DNA of 64,000 bases from Arthrobacter caoxuetaonis (GTDB lineage Bacteria; Actinomycetota; Actinomycetes; Actinomycetales; Micrococcaceae): contig NZ_CP099467.1 in NCBI RefSeq assembly GCF_023921125.1, forward strand, positions 186,001-250,000, in the 5' to 3' direction. The notes beneath the pieces are model-generated. The model saw only the letters and a program-made list of their open reading frames with translations, did no database searches and had not been told where the DNA came from. The stretch's first letter is position 1. Every line of letters begins with the position of its first letter. Both the position numbers and the translations under genes were made by a program. This document shows, piece after piece, positions 1 to 6,909 of the stretch.

Positions 1-154
1 ACGCCCTGGCCCGTAACCCTTGCAGCGCACATCCGGCTTCCAGTTCGGCCTGCGTAGCCGCCCAGCACTGGCAGGGACCCGATTTTCTCCGGCATCGGGC
101 TACCGCCGGGACCCAGTTCTGCGGTGCAACCCGCTTCTGTCCCGGTGACGCAGT

Positions 155-219
155 GCCAGCGGCGGGTCTTGCCCCCGCACCGCCCCGAAGGACGCTTCCC
201 GGATCTGCCGGGCACTGGC
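155..219 (-). ncRNA. tRNA-like element with UUCG tetraloop
   Basis: Read on the minus strand, a perfect 7-bp acceptor-like stem (GCCAGTG with CGCTGGC) closes a 65-nt segment. Inside are a 5-bp hairpin, a second 5-bp hairpin capped by UUCG, and a T-arm-like hairpin with stem GCGGG/CCCGC and a 7-nt loop. The UUCG hairpin stands where an anticodon arm should be, so it probably does not decode. No CCA is encoded. Function is unknown. Confidence 0.4.
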
Positions 220-394
220 TGGTGGAGCGGCCGGAGTTCTACCGGCAAACGGCACTGTTCCCAGCCCGTATTTCCTGCTTCCGTTGCCAACGGCATGCAG
301 TCCATGTCCCGGAGAGTTCACCGCGTCGGCTAAACGCGTCACTTCCCCTGAGCACCCCCGAGGTGTGCACCGGGCGGTCTGTCCGGTGCACAGT

Positions 395-461
395 AGGACA
401 GGTGGGTTCTGCCCCCACTTCCGGCGCTGCAGTTCGCCTGCGGTCTATCCGCATCTGCCCT
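395..461 (-). ncRNA. tRNA-like element, first unit of the array
   Basis: A 7-bp acceptor-like stem (AGGGCAG with CTGTCCT, one G-U pair) encloses a short D-like arm (GCGG/CCGC), a central arm with stem GGCG/CGCC, and a T-stem GTGGG/CCCAC with a 7-nt loop lacking the usual TTCNANN. The central loop has only six bases in the best fold and no T33 in a normal setting. This is the unit nearest the upstream promoter-like element. I call it tRNA-like rather than a tRNA. Confidence 0.4.
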
Positions 462-517
462 GTGCCCGGCTGGGAGACGGTCTCAGCAGCCGGGACGGTT
501 GTTCATTCCTTACTTCC

Positions 518-547
518 CCTATGTGTGCGGCACGTTGGAGATCTCTC
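518..547 (-). promoter_or_regulatory. class 1 promoter-like element (tRNA-like array)
   Basis: CACACATAGG core with GAGAG exactly 15 nt upstream, pointing into the 1-510 array. The TAG of the core is also the stop codon of the gene ending at 519. Confidence 0.7.
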
Positions 548-1097
548 CCCGCTCCTCCGCTTCGAACCTCGCCATGTCCTCTGCAACGAGGACGGAGGTG
601 CTCTTGGCCTTCCCGTCCCTGAGGTCGCGCAGGTAGGCCAGGATCCGCTGCTTCGGAGTTTCCTGCGGGTAGTCCGGGTTCCGGCCGTCATTGACGGGGT
701 AGACCATGTAGGTGGTCGCCCAGATCTCCTCGAACAGGTTCCACAGCTGCGACCCGCGCTTATCTTCGCCGCCCATATCAAACAGGTGGCCGAAGAAGCA
801 GTTGGTCGTGTCGTCGGCGGAGCGGACAGTGTTCACGCGCCAGGACGCCTCGTCAGTGGATTCCATGTAGGAGATAACGCTGTCCAGGTTCTGGAGCTGG
901 TCCTGTGCCCAGGCGAACGGTGTCATCGCCCCTGCCGCAAAGGCAGCGACATGTGCCGCATGGCTGGCTTCGTCAGCGCCCTGCCATTCGGGATCACAGG
1001 AACATCCGACCCATGATTCCTGGTCGCCGGGTCCGCTGTTTCTGATGAGTTCGATCTGATGGCCTCCTGTGCGCTGCAGGAGGTCCGCTGTGCTCAT
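519..1097 (-). CDS. hypothetical protein, 192 aa
   Basis: I do not recognise the family. The protein starts MSTADLL and is mostly polar, rich in Trp and acidic residues, with a CSC motif near residue 30; it looks soluble and cytoplasmic. The start at 1097 was chosen because its ATG overlaps the stop codon of the 56-aa gene upstream (ATGA), which implies translational coupling; an open frame continues upstream but reads through that gene. The stop codon lies inside the class 1 promoter-like element at 518-547, so the next transcript begins where this gene ends. Confidence 0.65.
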   Translation of the reverse strand: MSTADLLQRTGGHQIELIRNSGPGDQESWVGCSCDPEWQGADEASHAAHVAAFAAGAMTPFAWAQDQLQNLDSVISYMESTDEASWRVNTVRSADDTTNCFFGHLFDMGGEDKRGSQLWNLFEEIWATTYMVYPVNDGRNPDYPQETPKQRILAYLRDLRDGKAKSTSVLVAEDMARFEAEERGEISNVPHT

Positions 1098-1264
1098 TCG
1101 ACACCTTTGCGACCGATGCGCCCGTTGGCGTCCAGCCACCAGGTCAAGCGGAATGTCCCGGTGAAGGGCAGGCGAAGGACGGCCAGCTTGTAGTCTTCCG
1201 GCACGATCTTCGGGAGGTCTTCGGCTGGTACGACCATGTACCAGCGTTTCTTTCTGCGGGGCAT
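1094..1264 (-). CDS. small basic hypothetical protein, 56 aa
   Basis: Starts MPRRKKRW and contains a TWWLDANGR segment. It is too short to assign to a family. It is the first gene after the class 1 element at 1304-1317, with a purine-rich AGAGAG upstream of the ATG, and its TGA overlaps the ATG of the following gene, so the two form an operon. The overlap and the absence of a better frame in this stretch support it as a real gene. Confidence 0.6.
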   Translation of the reverse strand: MPRRKKRWYMVVPAEDLPKIVPEDYKLAVLRLPFTGTFRLTWWLDANGRIGRKGVE

Positions 1265-1303
1265 TGGCTTCTCTCTTCTGTTCAGATTTCAGGGGTTCCA
1301 TTC

Positions 1304-1340
1304 CCTATGTGTGCGGCGGGTCTGCTGCTTCTGCCCGGCT
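1304..1340 (-). promoter_or_regulatory. class 1 promoter-like element
   Basis: GCCGCACACATAGG core pointing to the minus-strand pair at 1264 and 1097, about 40 nt before the first ATG. The GAGAG block is poorly conserved here. Confidence 0.6.
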
Positions 1341-1397
1341 GTCCGCCCATGCCGTTAGGGTGGTTCCCATCCACTGCTTCAAATCCTTGGGGGAAGA

Positions 1398-1826
1398 ATG
1401 ATGTACGGCCGCGATGACCTTGAATGGGATGAGCTCGTCCTCGCCGGACTGCGGATCCTGAAACGGCGTGCGGTCGGCCGGAACATGATCCAGTACGCAG
1501 ATTTCGTTGCAGCCCTCGCGGACGAGAGCGGGCAGCCACCGCTGACACTGAGCCGCGACCGGGCAGCCATTGGCCCGCTCCTGGCCGAAATTTCCGAACG
1601 CGCACGGGAAGACCATCCGGGCCTTCTCATCTCCGTCCTGGTGTACAACAAGGCCTCCAGCATGCCCGGCAAGGGGTTCTTCGAGCTGACCAAACGGCTG
1701 GGGCTGCTCTCTGCCGACGCCAGCGAGAAGGAGGAATGGGCGTTCATGGCCTCCCAGACGACGGGACTGGACAGCCATTACTCCGGGGCTGGCTCCAGGG
1801 CTGCAGCGGCACGGAACCCTGAATAA
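1398..1826 (+). CDS. conserved hypothetical protein, 142 aa
   Basis: Contains YGRDDLEWDELVLAGL near the N-terminus and PGKGFFELTKRLGL near residue 98. To my memory these belong to an actinobacterial family of unknown function whose members read WDELVxAGL...PGxGFFxLA. The start has a strong ribosome binding site (GGGGGAAG) seven bases upstream. It is divergent from the 1264/1097 pair. A minus-strand ORF covering the same DNA (1305-1778) is rejected as a shadow. Probably a soluble alpha/beta protein; role unknown. Confidence 0.7.
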   Translation: MMYGRDDLEWDELVLAGLRILKRRAVGRNMIQYADFVAALADESGQPPLTLSRDRAAIGPLLAEISERAREDHPGLLISVLVYNKASSMPGKGFFELTKRLGLLSADASEKEEWAFMASQTTGLDSHYSGAGSRAAAARNPE

Positions 1827-1887
1827 ACGAGTGCTTATTCAGGTTTATGCCCCAAAACCTGAATAACGTTCCGCTAAGTCAGGGTTA
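1815..1887. repeat. CTGAATAA repeats with inverted copy
   Basis: CTGAATAA at 1819-1826 (overlapping the stop of the preceding gene), its inverse TTATTCAG at 1835-1842, and a second direct copy at 1859-1866. The first two form an 8-bp stem with an 8-nt loop. It may be a terminator between convergent genes or a protein-binding site; no T-run follows. Confidence 0.45.
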
Positions 1888-1901
1888 GGAGCAGCCTCGG
1901 C

Positions 1902-2204
1902 CTAGTCTTCCGGCTGCCCTTCGTCGTAGGGGTCGATCCAGGACGATTCGGCCCTGCTGATCCGTTTCGCGCTGCGTGCCGGGATCCAGAATGAATGCAC
2001 GTCGCCTTCGTCGTCGAAGAAGATGAGCAGGTGGGTGCTGTCGCCCGTGCGTGCCTGGACCCGTACGTCGCGGACTATCTCTCCTCCGCCCTCCAGTTTC
2101 AGCTGCACCCGCGCGTAGGGCTCCCGCCGATACGGAAACCGGACGACGCCGGAGGAGAAGTCGGGGTGGCTCCCCTCGCCGGCGTACTTCTCCCTGGACT
2201 GCAT
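1902..2204 (-). CDS. hypothetical protein, 100 aa
   Basis: Starts MQSREKY and has a beta-rich pattern (VRFPYRREP, VQLKLEGGGEI, THLLIFFDDEGDVHSFWIP), ending in an acidic tail. I do not recognise it. A longer frame begins at 2381, but its N-terminal part has an unlike composition, so the internal ATG at 2204 is preferred. It is transcribed towards the repeats at 1815-1887. Between 2205 and 2426 I see no gene. Confidence 0.5.
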   Translation of the reverse strand: MQSREKYAGEGSHPDFSSGVVRFPYRREPYARVQLKLEGGGEIVRDVRVQARTGDSTHLLIFFDDEGDVHSFWIPARSAKRISRAESSWIDPYDEGQPED

Positions 2205-2426
2205 CAGCCCATTGTGCCGCGCCCGTGGGCAGTTGCCTGTGCAGGACGCCCGCGTTAAGTCTCCTTGCAGCGCCACACCGGTGGCGGACTTCCGAGCAGC
2301 TGACGGCCCTGTGCGCCATAGCTGCAACGAGGACAAGGTTCCCCGAATCCCGGATTGCACCACCATCTTTCTGTACTCCACAGGCGATGGGCACAGGACG
2401 TCTCCGCGTGTTGAAGGACAGATCCC

Positions 2427-4457
2427 ATGGTCAAAAACCGTGCGGCCAAAGAAGCGGCCCGCAAACTTAAAGCAGAAACCGGCATCACCTACCCCCGCGC
2501 CCTGGACCTCGTCCGTGCGGCCGGCAGGGAATTCATCTACCCCAATCTGACGATCGGCACCGCCGCAGGTTCGCCCGTCACGTGGCAGCCCCGGGCAGGT
2601 GCACGCCTGGAAATCTCAGGCTGGTCCGGCACCGGCAAATCCGAGCTGATGGCATCCATGGCCGCCCAGGCCGCGGCTGCCGGCATCGAGGTGCACATCA
2701 TCGACCCGGACAAGCACGGCGCCGGCTATTCGAAGATCGAAGGTGCGCATGTCACTTCCGACCGGGATGGGGCACAGGCCGTCTTCAGCGACCTGACCGG
2801 GAAACCGCGTCCGGCAATCGTCTTCTTCGAGGGTGTCTCTGCCCTGGCCTCAGGAATGGACACCGTCAGCCGTGAAATGTCCGCCGCCGCCGGTGAACTC
2901 GCTGACGCCGGGTACCCGGTCATTGCCGCATGGCAGTCCGAGCCTGCTATCTGGCCGGGCTCGGCGCGGATCCTCCTGGGCCGCACGGTGCCGCAGCAGC
3001 GTACGGCGTTCTTCGGCTCCCCCGTCTCCGGCAGCCCGCAGTTCATGGAAGGGCATTACCGTGCAGGCGGCAACGGGCTTCCTGTGCTGTTCCAGCTGTG
3101 CCCGGACTCGGTGCTTCCTGCTGTACCCGTGACCGCCGGTGAAGCGCCCCGGTTCGATGACCTCAACCTGCCTCCGGCAGTACGCGGATTCGCCTCGGTG
3201 GGACCCGGCCTCTACGTCTTCGCCGGCCTTACTGCATCGGGGCGGTCCCTCTCCATGGCGGCGGTCCTGAACCTCATCACGGAGAAATACGCCCGGCGCG
3301 TGACCGTCATAGAGGAAGTCCTGGAACTGCCCGTCAACGCAGGCCTGTCCGAGGTTCGGCGCCGGATCGTCGGCAAGGATGAAACCACGGATGTGGTCAT
3401 CACTGAAGCCGTCCGCGACGTCCGGGACATCATTGTCGTCGGCGACGCCCGTTCACCTGAGGACTTCCATGCGGCCCTTCTCGCTGCGCAGGCAGGGCAC
3501 ACCGTCTTCCTGTCCATGCATGCAGAGTCAGCGGCCAGGGTGCCTTTCCGCATCCTGGATGCCATCATGACAAACGGGTGGCCTGTCACCGCGAAGGACG
3601 TCGCCTCCGCACTGAAATGGGTGCTCTTCCAGAAGCTGGTCGAGACCGCGGATAACACCCTCCGTGTTCCTGCAGTCGAGCTGATGACCGTTACCCACCG
3701 GGTACGCGAACTGATCAGCGACGATTCACGCGATGCTCTGGCGTCCCTGGTGAAGGCAGGCGAGCCGGGGATGATTCCCCTTGCCACCTCCCTGAGCCAG
3801 CTCGTCCTCGACGGACTCATCACCGAAGAGGCCGCCGAGAAGGCAGCCGAGAACCCCATGGACTTCCGTCGGGCGCTGCACGCAGGCAAACGCCACAGTG
3901 CGCAGTCGATCACCCTGGGCACGACCAGCAAGGGTGACAAGGTCCGGCACGCCCTGGGACTGCAGCAGAACCTCCTGGCCATCCGTGCTGACCCCGGCCG
4001 CCGCGGGGAAGCCCTGGCCGCCGTTGCAGGGCGCTTCCCCGGTGAAGTTCACCGTGTCGATCCACGGAATGCCGGCGCGGAGCTGGCTGAAATGCTGGAG
4101 GAATCCAGGGCCCTTGCGCGGAGGATCTCCCAGTGGGACGGCCCGTACTCGGAGCTGCCGGCCGAGGTCCGCCCTGCGCGCCGCTGCATTGTGGTGGATG
4201 TGCCGGACATGGTGGCGGCCGGAGAGAGCGCCGGTTCATGGTTCGCTCCCCTGGCACGGCTTAGCCGGGAAGCATCCCGGGTCGGAGTCACCCTGCTGAT
4301 CGGGGTGGAGTCCGACGCCCAGCTGAAGCTGCTCGGCGATGACCTGACCCTCACGGCCCGGCGCCTGGACCTTGACGGTGAAACCCCGACATACCGGTCA
4401 GGCAGCAGCGCTGATCCGGTCCCGTTCAGCCCCGTCTGGGAGGCGCACGCCGCATAA
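2427..4457 (+). CDS. multi-domain FtsK/PilT-like ATPase, 676 aa
   Basis: Residues about 45-230 form a FtsK/conjugative-ATPase-like module with a Walker A (GWSGTGKS) and a Walker B-like IVFFEG. Residues about 265-390 resemble a PilT/GspE secretion ATPase (IIVVGDARSPEDF, AAQAGHTVFLSMHAES), but its Walker A reads GLTASGRS, with Arg for the catalytic Lys, so this module is probably inactive or structural. Residues about 490-676 look like a third FtsK-type core (CIVVDVPDMV, GVTLLIGVES) without an obvious P-loop. AAGGACAG precedes the ATG. It probably powers DNA transfer or pilus assembly; together with the pilin-like protein at 37653 and the lytic-transglycosylase-like gene at 62656 it suggests a conjugative apparatus. 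Substrate and order of action are not visible. Confidence 0.7.
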   Translation: MVKNRAAKEAARKLKAETGITYPRALDLVRAAGREFIYPNLTIGTAAGSPVTWQPRAGARLEISGWSGTGKSELMASMAAQAAAAGIEVHIIDPDKHGAGYSKIEGAHVTSDRDGAQAVFSDLTGKPRPAIVFFEGVSALASGMDTVSREMSAAAGELADAGYPVIAAWQSEPAIWPGSARILLGRTVPQQRTAFFGSPVSGSPQFMEGHYRAGGNGLPVLFQLCPDSVLPAVPVTAGEAPRFDDLNLPPAVRGFASVGPGLYVFAGLTASGRSLSMAAVLNLITEKYARRVTVIEEVLELPVNAGLSEVRRRIVGKDETTDVVITEAVRDVRDIIVVGDARSPEDFHAALLAAQAGHTVFLSMHAESAARVPFRILDAIMTNGWPVTAKDVASALKWVLFQKLVETADNTLRVPAVELMTVTHRVRELISDDSRDALASLVKAGEPGMIPLATSLSQLVLDGLITEEAAEKAAENPMDFRRALHAGKRHSAQSITLGTTSKGDKVRHALGLQQNLLAIRADPGRRGEALAAVAGRFPGEVHRVDPRNAGAELAEMLEESRALARRISQWDGPYSELPAEVRPARRCIVVDVPDMVAAGESAGSWFAPLARLSREASRVGVTLLIGVESDAQLKLLGDDLTLTARRLDLDGETPTYRSGSSADPVPFSPVWEAHAA

Positions 4458-4473
4458 CCACGGGCACAGGAAA

Positions 4474-4501
4474 GCCCCGCCGCAGCGAACTGTGGCGGGG
4501 C
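4474..4501. terminator. rho-independent terminator
   Basis: GCCCCGCC pairs with GGCGGGGC around a 12-nt interior, followed by TTCTT. It lies just downstream of the ATPase gene and beside the end of the minus-strand tRNA array, so it may serve both strands. Confidence 0.7.
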
Positions 4502-4505
4502 TTCT

Positions 4506-4583
4506 TGGTGGCACTGGCAGGATTTGAACCCGCGACCTCCGGGGCGCCATACCGGCGCTCGGCCAGGTCTGAGCTTCAGTACC
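4506..4583 (-). tRNA. tRNA-Ala(GGC), CCA encoded
   Basis: The minus strand folds as a full cloverleaf: acceptor GGTACTG/CAGTGCC (7 bp), D-stem GCTC/GAGC, anticodon arm CCGGT/CCCGG with loop ATGGCGC (T33, anticodon GGC), variable AGGTC, T-arm GCGGG-TTCAAAT-CCTGC, discriminator A and genomic CCA at 4506-4508. Two oddities are seen: a T31-C39 mismatch, and a U3-G70 pair where bacterial tRNA-Ala identity needs G3-U70, so charging by AlaRS is uncertain. It is the last unit of an array driven from 5003-5032. Confidence 0.75.
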
Positions 4584-4720
4584 GCCCGGCGTCCCGGGCC
4601 CGTGCCTGCTCCCGGTCGTCCCCGGACGGCCGCGGACCCGGCAGGACTCTCACCTGCACACGGTTGGCTTCCTGCTCTCATTTTTGAGCTACGGGCTGCC
4701 GCGGCCGCACCCCGGAGATG

Positions 4721-4784
4721 AATAGGGATGCAGACAAAGTTGGCGACTGGCCGGCAATGCCGCCCGGAATTCCCTATCCCTATT
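4721..4784 (-). ncRNA. tRNA-like element with 9-bp terminal stem
   Basis: AATAGGGAT pairs perfectly with ATCCCTATT. The enclosed 46 nt can form three short hairpins (GGAA/TTCC, GGC/GCC, GGC/GCC), giving a miniature four-way junction with no recognisable anticodon or T-loop. Orientation is inferred from the array promoter. Confidence 0.35.
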
Positions 4785-4827
4785 ACACGCGGTTCCTAGG
4801 ACACGTGCTTTTACTCGTCGGGTTCAA

Positions 4828-4906
4828 CGGCAATGGATTCCGTCCGGTTTCGAGGGGCCTGCCTAGCGCTATATTCAGGCCTTGCTCGTCCGTAGCGGTA
4901 TTGCCG
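4828..4906 (-). ncRNA. tRNA-like element with 9-bp terminal stem
   Basis: CGGCAAT/ATTGCCG closes 79 nt; one more base on each side makes 8 bp and a second makes 9 bp. Inside, a D-like arm GCT/AGC and a GCCT/AGGC arm are visible, but the T-arm is weak. The length would suit a tRNA with a long variable arm, but I cannot assign an anticodon. Confidence 0.35.
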
Positions 4907-5002
4907 TTCCAGTCGGTGGGCTTCCCGGTAACGATCCGGCCCGCAAAGCGGTTCCATGAGCCCTGCCGGTTCCTAGCCGGCTTTTCTCGGTTCTTGTTAT
5001 CC

Positions 5003-5032
5003 CCTATGTGTGCGGCACGGTGAAGAACTCTC
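5003..5032 (-). promoter_or_regulatory. class 1 promoter-like element (tRNA array)
   Basis: CACACATAGG with GAGAG 15 nt upstream, pointing into the array at 4506-4990. It is in the same arrangement as the element at 518-547. Confidence 0.7.
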
Positions 5033-5075
5033 CCCACCGTAACAAACCGTCATGCCCCTGCGCGTTTGCGGTCCG

Positions 5076-5089
5076 GCCGCACACAGAGG
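5076..5089 (+). promoter_or_regulatory. class 1 promoter-like element, variant
   Basis: GCCGCACACAGAGG, three bases before the GTG proposed as start of the Nudix-like gene. The core reads CACACAG rather than CACACAT. Confidence 0.5.
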
Positions 5090-5092
5090 TGC

Positions 5093-6001
5093 GTGACCGA
5101 AACCCTTGCTTCCACTGTCGCCGGCATAATCATGGCCGGTACCACCGCCCGCTTCACCGGAGAGCCGGCACCGGCCGGGGATCCTGCGCACTGGGACGTC
5201 CTCCGGGTAGAGCGCCTCCGGGAGATGGTCTCCGCCTCGGCCGCCCGCCGCGTCATGTTCACCGATGGCGAGGGTCTCTGCGTTACGTCTGCTGCCCTCG
5301 CCGCTGACGGGATCTGGGAACTGGCACCGGCCATCACCACCTACCACCGGTGGGCCGCCTCCAGCGGAAGCCTGGACCGTGAACTGACAGAAGGTGAAGC
5401 CACACTGATCCCCGGTATGGGCGGCACCTTGCGTGAACGGTGGAACGCACCTCTGGATACTCCCGGAGACATTGCGGGGCTTCCGGCTCCGGCCAAGGCC
5501 GGGTGCGGCGTTGTGCCGGTTACCTCCGACGGCTACCTCGTGCTCGGTGTCCGCCGCCGGACTTTCGTAGCGTCAGGGAACAGCGGCGAATACCGGGACA
5601 ACGTTCACGTCGTAGCTGAAGGGATGCTTCCGGAAGACCGCGGCGCCGACGGGGCCATTGATGCCTCCGCTGCAGCAGCGCGCGGCCTCGTTGAGGAGCT
5701 CGACGTCCACGAGGCGCAGATCATTCCGACAGGCTTCTTCCTGGACACCCAGCGGTGGCAACCGGTCTTCTCATTCCTGGCCTACCTTCCGCTCTCGTAC
5801 AACCAGGTGTGGGACTCAGCTGCCGGCGCCCACGACTCATGGGAATCTGACCGGCTCCTGGCCCTGCCCTTCCAGGACGGACCCGAGCTGCGGGCCCTGG
5901 TCGAGGGAACGCATCCCGAGATGAAGCTGGCGTCCAACCACGCCCAGGCGTATCTGGCCTGCGCCATGGACTTCGCATTCGGCAGCGGCACAGCCGCGTA
6001 G
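5093..6001 (+). CDS. Nudix-fold protein with degenerate Nudix box, 302 aa
   Basis: Residues about 130-240 show a Nudix-like layout (VPVTSDGYLVLGVRRR, then AAARGLVEELDV), but the box lacks the R-E of REUXEEXGU and carries an insertion. Hydrolase activity is therefore doubtful, or the substrate is unusual. The N-terminal 120 residues are not recognised. The GTG at 5093 was chosen because it directly follows the class 1 element; a TTG at 5066 in the same frame lies upstream of that element and is less likely. It ends two bases before the convergent recombinase gene. Nucleotide-sugar or modified-nucleotide handling is possible but unproven. Confidence 0.6.
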   Translation: MTETLASTVAGIIMAGTTARFTGEPAPAGDPAHWDVLRVERLREMVSASAARRVMFTDGEGLCVTSAALAADGIWELAPAITTYHRWAASSGSLDRELTEGEATLIPGMGGTLRERWNAPLDTPGDIAGLPAPAKAGCGVVPVTSDGYLVLGVRRRTFVASGNSGEYRDNVHVVAEGMLPEDRGADGAIDASAAAARGLVEELDVHEAQIIPTGFFLDTQRWQPVFSFLAYLPLSYNQVWDSAAGAHDSWESDRLLALPFQDGPELRALVEGTHPEMKLASNHAQAYLACAMDFAFGSGTAA

Positions 6002-6003
6002 GC

Positions 6004-6909
6004 CTACTTCGCTGAGGCAGCGACCTCTTTCATGACGGCTTCGGAGGCCCGAAGCGCGGCGCTGACCATGTCGTCGAGATCGTCGAGCATCTCGGTGAGG
6101 TCCTGCATGCTGGTCCGCTGGAAGTCAGTGCGCTCCGGTACGTCTACGGCCTCAAACGGTGCCGGATCCCTGGGCCATTGGGCGGCGTCCTGCCGGTAGG
6201 CGAGCACAGCGGAAATGCTTCGTGCCGTCATCGGTTCCCAGTCCGCCAGCCACCCGTACTTGTCGATGCCGGGAAGCAGGGTATGGGCGGAAATCCCTTC
6301 GTGGACGGCAGGTTCCAGGCATTCGTGTTCACCGTCCGGCCGGTAACCGGCAACGTGCTCACGGACGGAGTAGCGGCCCCTTGAGTCCCAGATTTCCAGT
6401 ACCTTCATCCACCGGGCGACAGCACACGACGGGCAGGATCCGGCATCGGGGGTCCGCGGGATGGGGTGCCGGCCGATGCTCCAGCTTCCGCAGGCATCCT
6501 GGACGACGTCCCCGGCGGCCACCGACCGTGCGCCTTCACGTGAGAGCCCGCACTCCCCTGCCAGGACGACGAGGAACATGTCCCGGCGTGCTGCAAGCCC
6601 TGATGGCCAGCCGCTGAGCGGTGCGCGCCGGAGGGTCGTCCCAAGATCCAGCCATCCCGGACCGGTCCGCCAGGGTGTCCTCGGTTCCGGCGTAGGCAGC
6701 GGCAGGTGCAGTCCGGCTTCCCGGTGGGCTCGCCTGATGGCCTGGAGCTGCCGGTTCCGGGTGGATCCTGTCGCGGGCACCTCCCGGAAGAACTCTGCGA
6801 TCGTTTCCGCCGTGGCCGGCATGGGCACTACGTCGGCGGCCGAGCACCAGTCCTGGAACAGTGACCATTCCCGGGAGGTGCGGCGCGGGCGCGTGATGGT
6901 TGCTGTCAC
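6004..6909 (-). CDS. tyrosine-recombinase-like protein, catalytically degenerate, 301 aa
   Basis: The N-terminal half resembles the core-binding domain of the neighbouring recombinase (FQDWCSAADVVPMPATAETIAEF against FTGWCSSSGYRPMPALAETVIAY). A GLSREGARSV segment could hold the first catalytic Arg, but I find no HxxR, second His or Tyr nucleophile. A CPSCAVARW segment matches CAPCAIYRW in the partner. Its ATG overlaps the partner's stop (ATGA), so the two are co-translated. I infer an accessory or inactive partner in a two-protein recombinase. A C-terminal coiled coil is likely. Confidence 0.65.
   Translation of the reverse strand: MTATITRPRRTSREWSLFQDWCSAADVVPMPATAETIAEFFREVPATGSTRNRQLQAIRRAHREAGLHLPLPTPEPRTPWRTGPGWLDLGTTLRRAPLSGWPSGLAARRDMFLVVLAGECGLSREGARSVAAGDVVQDACGSWSIGRHPIPRTPDAGSCPSCAVARWMKVLEIWDSRGRYSVREHVAGYRPDGEHECLEPAVHEGISAHTLLPGIDKYGWLADWEPMTARSISAVLAYRQDAAQWPRDPAPFEAVDVPERTDFQRTSMQDLTEMLDDLDDMVSAALRASEAVMKEVAASAK

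Larger units (their letters stand above)
1..510 (-). ncRNA. array of tRNA-like elements (window-edge partial)
   Basis: There is no convincing ORF here. On the minus strand, downstream of the promoter-like element at 518-547, the sequence is a chain of cloverleaf-like modules: 7-bp terminal stems closing 40-80 nt segments that contain a T-arm-like hairpin. Clear closures are 106-112/139-145, 155-161/213-219 and 395-401/455-461. A further T-arm followed by ACCA ends at 220. A perfect 9-bp hairpin at 367-392 separates two modules. Most anticodon arms are missing or degenerate. This could be a decayed tRNA array or a set of tRNA mimics; covariance-model scoring would decide. Confidence 0.5.
4584..4990 (-). 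ncRNA. array of tRNA-like elements
   Basis: No ORF is convincing. Several closed modules lie on the minus strand upstream of the tRNA-Ala: 4918-4963 (terminal stem, one short hairpin and a T-arm-like hairpin), 4828-4906 (9-bp terminal stem) and 4721-4784 (9-bp terminal stem). Another segment at about 4625-4693 has a perfect D-arm (GCTC/GAGC) and T-arm (GCAGG/CCTGC), but only 16 nt between them, so no normal anticodon arm. All lie downstream of the class 1 element at 5003-5032. Confidence 0.5.

Noticed and set aside
1305..1778. 157-aa minus-strand frame
   Set aside because: The plus-strand 1398 gene has a ribosome binding site and a recognisable pattern.
2205..2426. Possible tRNA in the spacer before the ATPase gene
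   Set aside because: Hairpins are present, but I could not build an acceptor, T-arm and anticodon together.
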